NCBI GenBank assembly: GCA_937139495.1
Contig: CAKZQC010000012.1
Location: 62,001 to 126,000 of the forward strand
Source of the DNA: an uncultured Saprospiraceae bacterium
GTDB lineage: Bacteria > Bacteroidota > Bacteroidia > Chitinophagales > Saprospiraceae
DNA length: 64,000 nt
Reading direction: 5' to 3'
Shown piece by piece: positions 18,812-26,497 of this stretch. The notes under the pieces are model-generated. The model saw nothing but the letters and a program-made list of their open reading frames with translations. It did not search any database and was not told where the DNA came from. The position numbers and the translations under genes are program-made. Positions within the stretch are counted from its first letter, which is position 1, and each line of letters starts with the position of its first letter.

Positions 18812-19228
18812 ATGGATAGAGTACAATATTACAAAGATAGATTTAGTAGCCGTACCGACGAGCAACTCAAAGATATTATTGCCGATACTACGGGCGATAA
18901 TGATATTGATGCTATTACAGCAGCCATACAACTACTCAAATCTCGCCAACCTGAGCTACCGATACCGCTCAAGGATATACCCAAAGCAAACAGAGAGCAA
19001 CTCAAGTATATCATTGACCACCCCAAAGAATGGGGCGAAAACGCTGTAGATATCGCTAAACGAACGCTACTTCGGCTAGATCATAAGCCTGTGGGCGATG
19101 TCAACCCAATGTCCACCTCTACCAAGACATTTAGTGCCACTATGATTGTACTGGCTGTATTGGGGGCGATTCCTGTGCTACTGTTTATACTTTTTATTTT
19201 TTTTATCATGGCTTCGGGAATAACATAA
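18812..19228 (+). CDS. Small protein with C-terminal membrane anchor, unknown function
   Basis: 138 residues. Not recognised. The N-terminal 100 residues are soluble and helical, with two similar segments: [19 protein letters not shown] at 6-24 and [21 protein letters not shown] near 55-75. Each looks like a short helical motif ending in a 'LK.II' stretch, so the region may be a duplicated helix pair. Residues about 106-135 are one strong membrane helix with a very short C-terminal end, so this is a tail-anchored protein. It is the first gene of an operon: lolD starts 2 bases after its stop codon, which suggests translational coupling. Confidence 0.75.
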   Translation: MDRVQYYKDRFSSRTDEQLKDIIADTTGDNDIDAITAAIQLLKSRQPELPIPLKDIPKANREQLKYIIDHPKEWGENAVDIAKRTLLRLDHKPVGDVNPMSTSTKTFSATMIVLAVLGAIPVLLFILFIFFIMASGIT

Positions 19229-19230
19229 CA

Positions 19231-19896
19231 ATGATTCAGACACAAAATATAATTAAATCTTATCAGCAGCTTCAAGTACTCAAAGGCATCAATCTGAATA
19301 TTCAGAAAGGTGAAGTAGTCGCTATTGTGGGCAAATCTGGTGCTGGCAAAAGTACGCTGCTGCATATTTTAGGCACGTTGGATAGTCCTGACGAAGGTAA
19401 GCTATTGATTAACAATACGGACATTACAACCTTGTCTGCCAAAGAATTAGCTTCTTTTCGCAATAAAGAAATTGGATTTATTTTTCAATTCCATCATCTG
19501 CTACCTGAGTTCAACGCACTCGAAAATGTTTGCATTCCTGCTTATATTGGGCACGTTTCTCAAAAGAAAGCAGAAGCTAGAGCCAAAGATCTACTAGCCT
19601 ATTTGGGACTCGAAAAAAGAATGCACCACAAACCCTCTGAGCTATCGGGCGGCGAACAACAGCGCGTAGCGGTGGCTCGTGCCTTGATGAACGAACCTTC
19701 GGTAGTATTAGCTGACGAACCTTCGGGCAACCTAGATACCGCTACTTCACAAGAGCTGCATGAGTTGTTTTTTGAGCTGCGCGACAAGTTTCAACAGACC
19801 TTTGTTATCGTGACGCACAACCCAGAACTCGCTCAAATGAGTGATCGTACACTGACCATGCAAGATGGTAATATTATTTCCAGACAAAACGTATAA
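19231..19896 (+). CDS. lolD: LolD-like ABC transporter ATP-binding protein
   Basis: 221 residues, the ATPase of the MacB/LolCDE (o228) family. Walker [10 protein letters not shown] is at 34-42, the Q-loop lies in [18 protein letters not shown], the signature [15 protein letters not shown] is near 139, Walker [13 protein letters not shown] follows, and the H-loop is in VIVTHNP. The FHHLLPEF stretch after the Q-loop is typical of LolD. Known role: powering release of lipoproteins from the inner membrane towards the outer membrane. No permease gene is adjacent; a MacB/FtsX-type permease lies 34 kb away at 54023. The gene is sandwiched between a tail-anchored protein and endonuclease V. A MacB-like role remains possible. 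Confidence 0.85.
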   Translation: MIQTQNIIKSYQQLQVLKGINLNIQKGEVVAIVGKSGAGKSTLLHILGTLDSPDEGKLLINNTDITTLSAKELASFRNKEIGFIFQFHHLLPEFNALENVCIPAYIGHVSQKKAEARAKDLLAYLGLEKRMHHKPSELSGGEQQRVAVARALMNEPSVVLADEPSGNLDTATSQELHELFFELRDKFQQTFVIVTHNPELAQMSDRTLTMQDGNIISRQNV

Positions 19897-19908
19897 TAGC
19901 CAACTTTT

Positions 19909-20613
19909 ATGGACTTAGATCAACTTAGAGAAGAACAACGCTACCTTGCTAGCCAAATAGAATCCCCCACCGAATCCGTTTGGTTGGTGCCGCATTCTAT
20001 TGTATTTGGTGTGGATATTCAGTATGTAGAAGATACTGCCTTCGTGGCAATGGCTGCCTACAATATGAAAGGCAACCTATTAGAAACGTTTGTTTTCAAA
20101 ACAGGTGCAGGCATGGAATATCACCCTGGTTATTTTTGTTTCCGCGAAGGTCCTCCGCTGCTACGTATGATTCGCAAAATTATTGCGACACAAAACTTGA
20201 TTCCTGATGTGCTGCTCATAGATGGTCATGGCGTGGCACACCCTCGCCAATTGGGCGTAGCCAGTTATATCGGTCTCAAAACTAATATTCCTACTATTGG
20301 CATTGCCAAAAGAGCCCTACTACCCTATGAGGGCGAATTGGATATTGCTAGAGGGAGCCAGCTGCCTATCTACAAGCACAACAGCGAACGCCAAAAGGTC
20401 TCCAATGAAATGGTTGGCGTTGTGCTGAGAACACAAGACGATGTCAAGCCTGTTTTTATCAGTTCGGGCTATGAAGTACCTTTACATCAAGCCATCAATT
20501 TGACACTTCAATTCTCTGACCCTTACAGAATCTGTAATCCTATTCGTACCGCCGACCACGCTGCTCGTGCTTACGCCAAAGGTGAAAACCTGCCAGGGGT
20601 TATCATATTGTAA
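19909..20613 (+). CDS. nfi: Endonuclease V
   Basis: Cleaves DNA (or RNA) at the second phosphodiester bond 3' to deoxyinosine, starting repair of deaminated adenine. The 234 residues cover the full RNase H-like fold. Catalytic positions are visible: D36 in FGVDIQY, the glutamate of FCFREGPPLL (preceded by YHPGY), and the aspartate of LLIDGHGVAHPRQLG. The HPRxLG and SYIGLKTNIPTIGIAK stretches are diagnostic. It starts 12 bases after lolD and is probably co-transcribed, although no functional link between the two is known. A weak hairpin (20661-20674) and a terminator follow. Confidence 0.95.
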   Translation: MDLDQLREEQRYLASQIESPTESVWLVPHSIVFGVDIQYVEDTAFVAMAAYNMKGNLLETFVFKTGAGMEYHPGYFCFREGPPLLRMIRKIIATQNLIPDVLLIDGHGVAHPRQLGVASYIGLKTNIPTIGIAKRALLPYEGELDIARGSQLPIYKHNSERQKVSNEMVGVVLRTQDDVKPVFISSGYEVPLHQAINLTLQFSDPYRICNPIRTADHAARAYAKGENLPGVIIL

Positions 20614-20622
20614 TGCCTTTTT

Positions 20623-20640
20623 ACTAAGAGCGTGTCTAAG
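20623..20640. repeat. Copy 1 of dispersed motif CTAAGAGCRTG(T)CTAA
   Basis: ACTAAGAGCGTGTCTAAG, just after the endonuclease V gene. Close relatives occur at 26481-26497 and 28079-28096, all near 3' ends of genes. Origin unknown; it could be an insertion-sequence end remnant. Confidence 0.4.
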
Positions 20641-20704
20641 CCATAAAAAAAATAAGCATTCAATTTTTAAATTGCTTAATTATTCCTACTTTTAGAAAGT
20701 ACAC

Positions 20705-20739
20705 AGGAAGTCGCCACAGAAGGAAGACTTCCTTTTTTT
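20705..20739 (+). terminator. Terminator of the lolD-nfi operon
   Basis: AGGAAGTC (20705-20712) pairs with GACTTCCT (20726-20733), followed by a T-run to 20739, 92 bases past the nfi stop. Confidence 0.75.
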
Positions 20740-20767
20740 ATAGCGAAAGCGACCAAAACACACGCTT

Positions 20768-23116
20768 ATGAAAATTCTATTACTACTCTCTTTATTATTA
20801 CAGACCAGTTGGCTACTAGCTCAAACGCAAACGGTACGAGGCAAGGTACTTGATAATGCCAGCCAAAATCCTTTGATGGTGGTCACTATTACCGTGGACG
20901 GTACCAATATCAGTACCTACACCGATGACAACGGCAATTTTATACTCGAAGGTGTCCCTGTTGGCAGACAAATCATACGAGCCAGTTATATTGGCTATGA
21001 GATGTATGTGACCGACAATTTGATTATTTCGAGTACCAAAGAAACTTACTTAGATATATTGCTCGTAGAGCAAGTCAGTATTACCGATGAAGTCGTAGTG
21101 ACCGCCAATAGCGGCAACGATGGCGTAGGCAACAAGCCTATCAATGATCTTTCTGTGATTAGTACTCGCTCGTTTTCGGTAGAAGAAACCAAACGCTATG
21201 CCGCTAGTGTCGATGACCCAGGTCGTATGGCAGTCGCTCTTCCGGGAGTACAAACCGACCAAGACAACGAAAATGATGTTGTCATTAGAGGAAATGCTTC
21301 TTTAGGTATTTTGTGGAAATTAGAAGACTTGCAAGTTATGAACCCTAGCCATTTTGCTCGTACGGGTTCTACGGGAGGTGGTATCACGGTGTTTAGTGCT
21401 TCTGTTTTGGGCAACACCGATTTTTCGACTGGTGGTTTTGCTGCCGAGTACGGCAATGCTCTATCAGGCGTTTTTGATATGCGTTTCCGCAAAGGAAGTT
21501 TAGGAGATAGAGAATATTCCGCCAAGATTGGCTTAGTAGGTTTGGGTTTTTCTGCTGAAGGTCCTTTCAAGAAAGGTAGAAGTTCTTATTTGGTCAACTA
21601 TCGGTATTCTACCTTGGGTATACTCAATGCGATGGGTTTGTACGTAGTACGAGAAAATGTTGGAAACAACTTTCAAGATTTATCCTTCAATCTTTCCTTC
21701 AACTCTAAAGACAATAAGAGTGAGCTAAAAATATTTGGCGTCGGCGGATTGAGTGACGAAACTTGGTCAGTCAAAGATACAGGGCAATGGATAACTACCG
21801 CTGATTATCAATACGATAACAATGGCTCTAACTTAGGGATTTTGGGTGCTTCTTACCGTCGATTATTGGATGACAAGTCCTATATCCGCCTGACCGTAGG
21901 TACCGTTTTCAATCATATCAGAGAGTTTCAGTACCAACCGATGATTAGCGATTTGACTATTAGAGATACCATTGAGAACAAAGATTCCAAGACTCTACGT
22001 AGTCAAGCACACTTGACGTACAGCAATAAATTCAACACTAAATTTAGAATCAAAGCAGGCTTGTCGGCTCATGCGATTACTTATTGGTTAGATGTCAATG
22101 AGCGTTCGCCGTTTGGCTACCATACTTTTTTGGACGAGCAAGGCACTCATTTTTTGATGCAAGGCTATGCTTTGGGTAGCTATCGCCCCAATAAAAAATG
22201 GACGATTAATGTTGGTTTGCACAGTTTGTTTTTTACGCTCAACAGCACGTACAGCGTAGAGCCTAGAGCAGCGGTACAGTACCAACCTTTCAAAAATACA
22301 ACGCTTACGGCTTCTTATAGTATGCACAGTCAAGCATTGCCAATGGGGACATATTTGCTTCGTATTCCTAACTCGAATGGTACTACTTCACAACCCAATT
22401 TAGATTTGGAATTGATGAAAATGCACCATGCTATTTTGGGTTTCAAACAATCCGTTGGAGCAGGATTTAGAGTTAATTTAGAGGGGTATTATCAATACAG
22501 CTTCGATATTCCTGTTGGGGCGGACAGCAGCAGTAGTTTTTCTTACCTCAATCAGCGTGATGGCTACGGACAAGAAGCAATGGTATCGGAAGGAATTGGT
22601 CGCAATTATGGGGTAGATGTGACGCTCGAGAAAGCGTTTAGCCGCCAGTTTTTTGTGCTGGTTACAGGTTCTTTGTTTTGGTCGCAATACAAATCGTTGG
22701 GCGATACCGATTGGCAACGCACACGTACCGACAAACGTTGGGGTTCTACGGTCATGGGTGGCTACGAATTTGCGTTCAAGAACAATGCAAATCTACAAAT
22801 CGGCATCAAGTCTCGTCTTGCAGGTGGTTTGCGCTACACTCCTGCTGACTTGATCGCATCGCAAGCGGCTGGTATTTATGTAGAAGATGATAGCCGTCCA
22901 TTCTCGGAAGCGGCAGATATTTATTTCCGATTGGATACTCGTATTGCTTACCGCAAAAATGGCAAGAAAATATCCTACCTTATTGCACTAGATGTACAGA
23001 ATGTAACGAACTCTAAAAATGTACGGAACTTAGACTTTGATAGACAACAAAACATTTTGATCAATCGTTTTGAATCAGGATTATTACCTGTATTGAGTTT
23101 CCAAATTGATTTTTAG
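20768..23116 (+). CDS. TonB-dependent receptor plug/barrel protein with carboxypeptidase-regulatory-like domain
   Basis: 782 residues. A signal peptide ends near 19 (SWLLAQ). Residues about 22-110 are a CarboxypepD_reg-like domain (TVRGKVLDNASQNPLMVVTI, TDDNGNFILEGVPVG). A plug-like region follows at about 115-235 (PGRMAVALPGVQ, VVIRGNASLG, FAAEYGNALSGVFDMRFRKGS). The rest alternates aromatic-ended strands and closes with PVLSFQIDF, consistent with an outer-membrane barrel. The plug lacks the most typical 'LVLIDGV' wording: here the equivalent is LWKLEDLQVMNPSHF, as in the Bacteroidota 'TonB-dependent receptor plug domain' group, whose ligands are unknown. No SusD partner is adjacent. It is a single gene, flanked by terminators on both sides. 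Confidence 0.87.
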   Translation: MKILLLLSLLLQTSWLLAQTQTVRGKVLDNASQNPLMVVTITVDGTNISTYTDDNGNFILEGVPVGRQIIRASYIGYEMYVTDNLIISSTKETYLDILLVEQVSITDEVVVTANSGNDGVGNKPINDLSVISTRSFSVEETKRYAASVDDPGRMAVALPGVQTDQDNENDVVIRGNASLGILWKLEDLQVMNPSHFARTGSTGGGITVFSASVLGNTDFSTGGFAAEYGNALSGVFDMRFRKGSLGDREYSAKIGLVGLGFSAEGPFKKGRSSYLVNYRYSTLGILNAMGLYVVRENVGNNFQDLSFNLSFNSKDNKSELKIFGVGGLSDETWSVKDTGQWITTADYQYDNNGSNLGILGASYRRLLDDKSYIRLTVGTVFNHIREFQYQPMISDLTIRDTIENKDSKTLRSQAHLTYSNKFNTKFRIKAGLSAHAITYWLDVNERSPFGYHTFLDEQGTHFLMQGYALGSYRPNKKWTINVGLHSLFFTLNSTYSVEPRAAVQYQPFKNTTLTASYSMHSQALPMGTYLLRIPNSNGTTSQPNLDLELMKMHHAILGFKQSVGAGFRVNLEGYYQYSFDIPVGADSSSSFSYLNQRDGYGQEAMVSEGIGRNYGVDVTLEKAFSRQFFVLVTGSLFWSQYKSLGDTDWQRTRTDKRWGSTVMGGYEFAFKNNANLQIGIKSRLAGGLRYTPADLIASQAAGIYVEDDSRPFSEAADIYFRLDTRIAYRKNGKKISYLIALDVQNVTNSKNVRNLDFDRQQNILINRFESGLLPVLSFQIDF

Positions 23117-23120
23117 TGCA

Positions 23121-23199
23121 GAAGTTGTTTTAAAAATCCTGATGAAATGATTAATAAGTGCTTGCAAATCAAGACGATGCTGCTTTTTAAAACAACTTC
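23121..23199. repeat. 16-base perfect inverted repeat around a 47-base spacer
   Basis: GAAGTTGTTTTAAAAA (23121-23136) and its exact complement (23184-23199), four bases past the TonB receptor stop. It may be a long 3' stem-loop or a small MITE-like element. No convincing target duplication is visible. Confidence 0.5.
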
Positions 23200-23220
23200 A
23201 CAATAAGCACTACCTACAAA

Positions 23221-23254
23221 AAAATCCCAACTGAAATATTTCAGTTGGGATTTT
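23221..23254. terminator. Bidirectional intrinsic terminator
   Basis: Perfect 17-base inverted repeat AAAATCCCAACTGAAAT / ATTTCAGTTGGGATTTT with A- and T-runs on either side, between the convergent TonB receptor and DUF4783 genes. Confidence 0.9.
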
Positions 23255-23279
23255 TTAATTGGAGTAATGGAGTTGTTTA

Positions 23280-23660
23280 CTAATTATCTTCAATACGCAT
23301 TTCTTGTATCAAATATTGCTCGCCTGTTTTTTTGAAATAAATATACAAGCGGTAGTTTTTGCCCCCAGCCTCTAACTTGCCGATACAATAGTGGGCTTCT
23401 TGGTCTTTGGCTACGCCATTATGCACCATCGAACAATTGGTTGGTTTATGCTGATTATAGAAGTTTTGTAGTGCCGTCAAAGCCTCTGTCCTGCTATACG
23501 TTCCATCAGTACCAGCTATCGTTATTTCTACTTCATTAGCCAAATAAGGGGCGATACTCGCACTCTTTCCAGACTTAATGGTATTGATAACAGCCGAAAA
23601 ATCAGGTTGCCCCGAACCCATTGCTGCACAAGCAGCTAGTATAAGTAGTATTGTTTTCAT
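23280..23660 (-). CDS. DUF4783 family protein, NTF2-like, secreted
   Basis: 126 residues with a short signal peptide (MKTILLILAACAAMGSG). The rest matches the small alpha+beta NTF2/SnoaL-like fold that DUF4783 members have: FSAVINTIKSGKSASIAPYLANEVEITI, then YSRTEALTALQNFYNQHKP and a pair of C-terminal strands (YRLYIYFKKTGEQYLIQEMRIE). In Bacteroidota these proteins are widespread small periplasmic proteins with no assigned function. The C in LAAC could be a lipobox cysteine, but the residues after it do not look like a lipoprotein tether, so secretion as a soluble protein is equally likely. It is monocistronic and converges on the TonB receptor gene. Confidence 0.78.
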   Translation of the reverse strand: MKTILLILAACAAMGSGQPDFSAVINTIKSGKSASIAPYLANEVEITIAGTDGTYSRTEALTALQNFYNQHKPTNCSMVHNGVAKDQEAHYCIGKLEAGGKNYRLYIYFKKTGEQYLIQEMRIEDN

Positions 23661-23786
23661 GTTATTTTTTTTGAATGAATGTGTAATTATATTCTAACAA
23701 TAAATGTGCCGTAGCTACGCTTTCTACTTGCTCACTAAAAATAGAGCTTATTGCTCGGTAATAACTATTTTATAACGTTTTTTTTA

Positions 23787-23794
23787 TATCTTTG
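23787..23794 (+). promoter_or_regulatory. Candidate -7 promoter element of the bactofilin operon
   Basis: TATCTTTG matches TAnnTTTG, 148 bases before the bactofilin ATG. It would give a long leader containing the inverted repeat at 23811-23877. Confidence 0.4.
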
Positions 23795-23810
23795 TTGCCT
23801 TATGTTCTAA

Positions 23811-23877
23811 TAGACATTATTACAAATTGCTTTTCATAGCGAAGAAAACACCTTTATCCAATTCGTAATAATGTCTA
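23811..23877 (+). promoter_or_regulatory. Inverted repeat in the bactofilin 5' leader
   Basis: TAGACATTATTAC (23811-23823) and its exact complement (23865-23877) enclose 41 bases. They could fold into a 13-base-pair stem in the leader RNA or be paired protein-binding sites. No T-run follows. Confidence 0.4.
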
Positions 23878-23942
23878 ATAACTACATGGTTGATTATTAC
23901 AAATAGATTTGTACCAATCACCATAAACACCAAATTGATTTT

Positions 23943-24338
23943 ATGTTTAGCAAGGGAAGCAAAGAAAATGGTACCGCTACAAGTAGTGGCCCGAACGGCA
24001 AAAACGATGTTTGTATTATTGCAGGAGGCACGACCATTGATGGAAATGTATCTGTGGGAGGCGATATGCGCCTAGATGGTTCTATCGTAGGCGATGTCAA
24101 GTGCGGAGGTAGAGTAGTTATGTCAGGCAATGCGAGTATCAAAGGCAAAATTGTGTGCGATTCGTTGGTATCGGAAGGCAAAATAATTGGTAATGTCTCT
24201 GCCAAAGGTCGAGTACATTTCATGAGTACCTCTCAAATCAAAGGCAACATTAATTACGGTAGTCTTCGAGTAGATGATGGTGCTATCGTGGACGGACAAT
24301 TGAGTTCCAAAACCAACCACTCGGAGTCGGCTTCCTAG
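23943..24338 (+). CDS. Bactofilin (polymer-forming cytoskeletal protein)
   Basis: 131 residues. After a polar N-terminal tail, residues about 22-118 form the bactofilin right-handed beta-helix. This shows as short repeats with glycine turns: TTIDGNVSVGGDMRLDGSI, then VKCGGRVVMSGNASIKGKI and KGNINYGSLRVDDGAIVDGQL. Family role: nucleotide-independent filaments on the inner membrane that localise cell-wall enzymes and polysaccharide machinery. There is no transmembrane helix, so membrane contact would come from the short N-terminus or a partner. It is followed after 27 bases by a polysaccharide deacetylase, in contrast with the common bactofilin-M23 peptidase pairing. A long structured leader precedes it. 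Confidence 0.92.
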   Translation: MFSKGSKENGTATSSGPNGKNDVCIIAGGTTIDGNVSVGGDMRLDGSIVGDVKCGGRVVMSGNASIKGKIVCDSLVSEGKIIGNVSAKGRVHFMSTSQIKGNINYGSLRVDDGAIVDGQLSSKTNHSESAS

Positions 24339-24365
24339 CCTGCTGCTAGTGTACTGCTACCATAC

Positions 24366-25403
24366 GTGTCGGCTATTCCTGCTCTCAAAGCTGCTCTACT
24401 CTACGGAATAGAGCAAGTCGCTACTTTTTTGCCGACGGCTTGGCTACAAGCTATTACGCAACAAGGGACGCTGCTGCCTTTTTACCACGTTGTCAGTGAT
24501 AAGCCGCTTGCCCATATACGTCATCTCTATGCCGTCAAAGACAGTAAGGCGTTTGTGCAAGATTTAGATTTTTTGTGTACCCATTACACGCCCATTAGTA
24601 TGGCACAGCTAAGCGATGCCGTCTATAAAGGGACTACATTACCCAAACGTTGTTTTTTACTTACGTTCGATGATGGTCTGGCACAATGCCACGATATTAT
24701 CGCTCCAATCCTACTCCAAAAAGGTATTCCTGCTACTTTTTTCTTGAATAGTGCCTTTATTGATAATCAAGCCCTGATGTTTCGATACAAAGCATCTTTG
24801 TTGATAGAAGAAGGTCAAAAGCAACAATATACATTAAGTAATTTAGCACCTTTTTTTGCTACTGCTTCTTTGCCTCTGGGCAATACTTTGGCGGCTAGCC
24901 TGCTAGCGGTTCGGTGGCAACATCAGGCGATACTGGACAAAATAGCTGCTGCTTGGCAAGTTAATTTTGAGCAATTCCTAAAGGAAGAACAGCCGTATTT
25001 GACCACCTCCCAAATTCAGAAAATGCAGCAAGATGGATTTGACTTTGGTAGTCATTCCATCAATCACCCTACCTACCATACGTTGCCCTTGCATGAGCAA
25101 ATAGAGCAAACGACCGTTAGCCAAGCATACTTGCAGGAACATTTTCACATTGAAGCTGCTTATTTTGCCTTTCCATTTACTGATTTCGGGGTCAAAAAAG
25201 ATTTTTTTGAGCATATCTTGGAGCAGCAAAAATTCCAACTCACTTTTGGTGGTGCAGGTATCAAAAACGAAAAAATAAAAGGACACTTACAGCGTTTAGG
25301 ATTGGAAGGAAATCAAAATAGTACTGCCCGAACACTAGTACATACCGCTTACTGTTATTACATCATCAAAGCTTTTTTTGGCAAAAATACCATACAACGA
25401 TAA
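24366..25403 (+). CDS. Polysaccharide deacetylase family protein
   Basis: 345 residues from a GTG start, the only in-frame start near the bactofilin stop (MSAIPALKAALLYGIEQ). The NodB-like (CE4) domain carries LTFDDGLAQ at 99-107 with the catalytic/metal FDD, LPFYHVVSD before it, and GSHSINHPTYH further on with the HxxxH metal pair. AYFAFPFTDFG matches the motif-3 region. CE4 enzymes remove acetyl groups from peptidoglycan, chitin-like or exopolysaccharide chains. Here there is no clear signal peptide: the N-terminal hydrophobic stretch is amphipathic, so the location is uncertain. The insert between motifs 1 and 2 (about residues 130-215) is longer than in minimal NodB proteins. It is in the bactofilin operon. 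Confidence 0.87.
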   Translation: MSAIPALKAALLYGIEQVATFLPTAWLQAITQQGTLLPFYHVVSDKPLAHIRHLYAVKDSKAFVQDLDFLCTHYTPISMAQLSDAVYKGTTLPKRCFLLTFDDGLAQCHDIIAPILLQKGIPATFFLNSAFIDNQALMFRYKASLLIEEGQKQQYTLSNLAPFFATASLPLGNTLAASLLAVRWQHQAILDKIAAAWQVNFEQFLKEEQPYLTTSQIQKMQQDGFDFGSHSINHPTYHTLPLHEQIEQTTVSQAYLQEHFHIEAAYFAFPFTDFGVKKDFFEHILEQQKFQLTFGGAGIKNEKIKGHLQRLGLEGNQNSTARTLVHTAYCYYIIKAFFGKNTIQR

Positions 25404-26183
25404 ATGGCAATCATCAGTTTAATAGGAAGTGGAAAAGTAGCTACGCAGCTCGGCAAACGACTCTATGAATGCGGTCATACTATTGACCAAATTTTTAGTC
25501 GCAACTACACGACTGCCGTCCAATTGGCAAGAGCCGTAGAAGCAACAGCTATCGTGCGCATCGAGCAGCTAACACCTACCGCAGGTTTTTATATTGTTGC
25601 CATCAAGGACGATTCCATCATTGAATTGCTACCGCAATTAGATGCTATTTCTACGAAAATTATAGCCCATACTTCTGGCACAGTGTCTAGTAGTATTTTT
25701 GAGTCTTACTTTGATCATTACGGCGTATTTTATCCCTTACAGACATTCTCTAGTCAGCGTGTTGTTGATTTTGACACCTTGCCATTTTGCATTCATGCCA
25801 ATGATGCCAATACATTGGAACAGCTCACTACATTAGCACAGTCTATCTGTCCGAATGTCTATCAGATTGATGACAAAAAAAGAGCAAGCTTGCACGTAGC
25901 AGCCGTCGTTGTCAATAATTTCAGCAACTATCTCTTTGATATGGCAAGTGATATTTGTTATCAAGAAGGTGTTTCTTTTGATATTCTCAAGCCGTTAATT
26001 TTAGAAACCGTTTCTAAGATTCAAGAACATTCTCCTAGTAGTGTCCAGACGGGACCTGCTGCTCGACAAGACCACCAAACGATACAGAAGCACTTACATT
26101 TTTTGCAAAACAAACCTGTCTATCAACACATCTATCAGTTGATTAGTGAAGCCATTATGCAGCAGCAGAAGCAAAAAATATAA
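25404..26183 (+). CDS. DUF2520 / Rossmann-like oxidoreductase
   Basis: 259 residues. The N-terminal half is a Rossmann fold: ISLIGSGKVATQLGKRLYECGH at 3-24 with the GxGxxA-type dinucleotide loop, then VAIKDDSI and IAHTSGTV. The C-terminal half is the helical dimerisation domain of DUF2520/ProC-like proteins (YPLQTFSSQR, HVAAVVVNNFSNYLFDMA, TGPAARQD). The TGPAxRxD motif is characteristic. The family resembles pyrroline-5-carboxylate reductase and 6-phosphogluconate dehydrogenase-like proteins; its substrate is unknown. The ATG directly follows the deacetylase stop codon, so translation is probably coupled. It acts in the cytoplasm and is likely part of the bactofilin operon by location only. 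Confidence 0.88.
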   Translation: MAIISLIGSGKVATQLGKRLYECGHTIDQIFSRNYTTAVQLARAVEATAIVRIEQLTPTAGFYIVAIKDDSIIELLPQLDAISTKIIAHTSGTVSSSIFESYFDHYGVFYPLQTFSSQRVVDFDTLPFCIHANDANTLEQLTTLAQSICPNVYQIDDKKRASLHVAAVVVNNFSNYLFDMASDICYQEGVSFDILKPLILETVSKIQEHSPSSVQTGPAARQDHQTIQKHLHFLQNKPVYQHIYQLISEAIMQQQKQKI

Positions 26184-26464
26184 TGATGGAAATATTAGAT
26201 GGACAATATAAAGAAGAGAAATACTTAAAGGCAAAAAAGCATGTCAAAATAGCTGCCCTTTTGAGTTTACTGTTTGGTGGTACCGCCATTGCTATTCCTC
26301 AAATATTTCCTAGCCCTTTTCATTTTAAAGAATTTCTAAAAATGCCTGATAACGATGTTCCCATGGCTATTTTTTATAGCTTATGCGGTATCGGAGGCGT
26401 GTCATTTATTGCCATGCTAGTTTTTTTGTACTTACTATTCAAGCAACAAAAAAATTCTTTCTAA
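26183..26464 (+). CDS. Small two-helix membrane protein, unknown
   Basis: 93 residues. The start codon overlaps the preceding stop (TAATG), a typical coupled arrangement. Two membrane helices are clear: about 22-42 (VKIAALLSLLFGGTAIAIPQ) and about 62-85 (AIFYSLCGIGGVSFIAMLVF). A 20-residue loop between them contains FPSPFHFKEFLKMPDND. Both ends are rich in lysine and are probably cytoplasmic. No family is recognised. It is last in the bactofilin operon and ends convergent with the VWA gene; no terminator was seen in the 28-base gap. Confidence 0.7.
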   Translation: MMEILDGQYKEEKYLKAKKHVKIAALLSLLFGGTAIAIPQIFPSPFHFKEFLKMPDNDVPMAIFYSLCGIGGVSFIAMLVFLYLLFKQQKNSF

Positions 26465-26480
26465 AACTCAAAAAAGAAAC

Positions 26481-26497
26481 CTAAGAGCATGTCTAAT
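26481..26497. repeat. Copy 2 of dispersed motif CTAAGAGCRTG(T)CTAA
   Basis: CTAAGAGCATGTCTAAT, overlapping the stop codon of the VWA gene. See the copies at 20623 and 28079. Confidence 0.4.
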
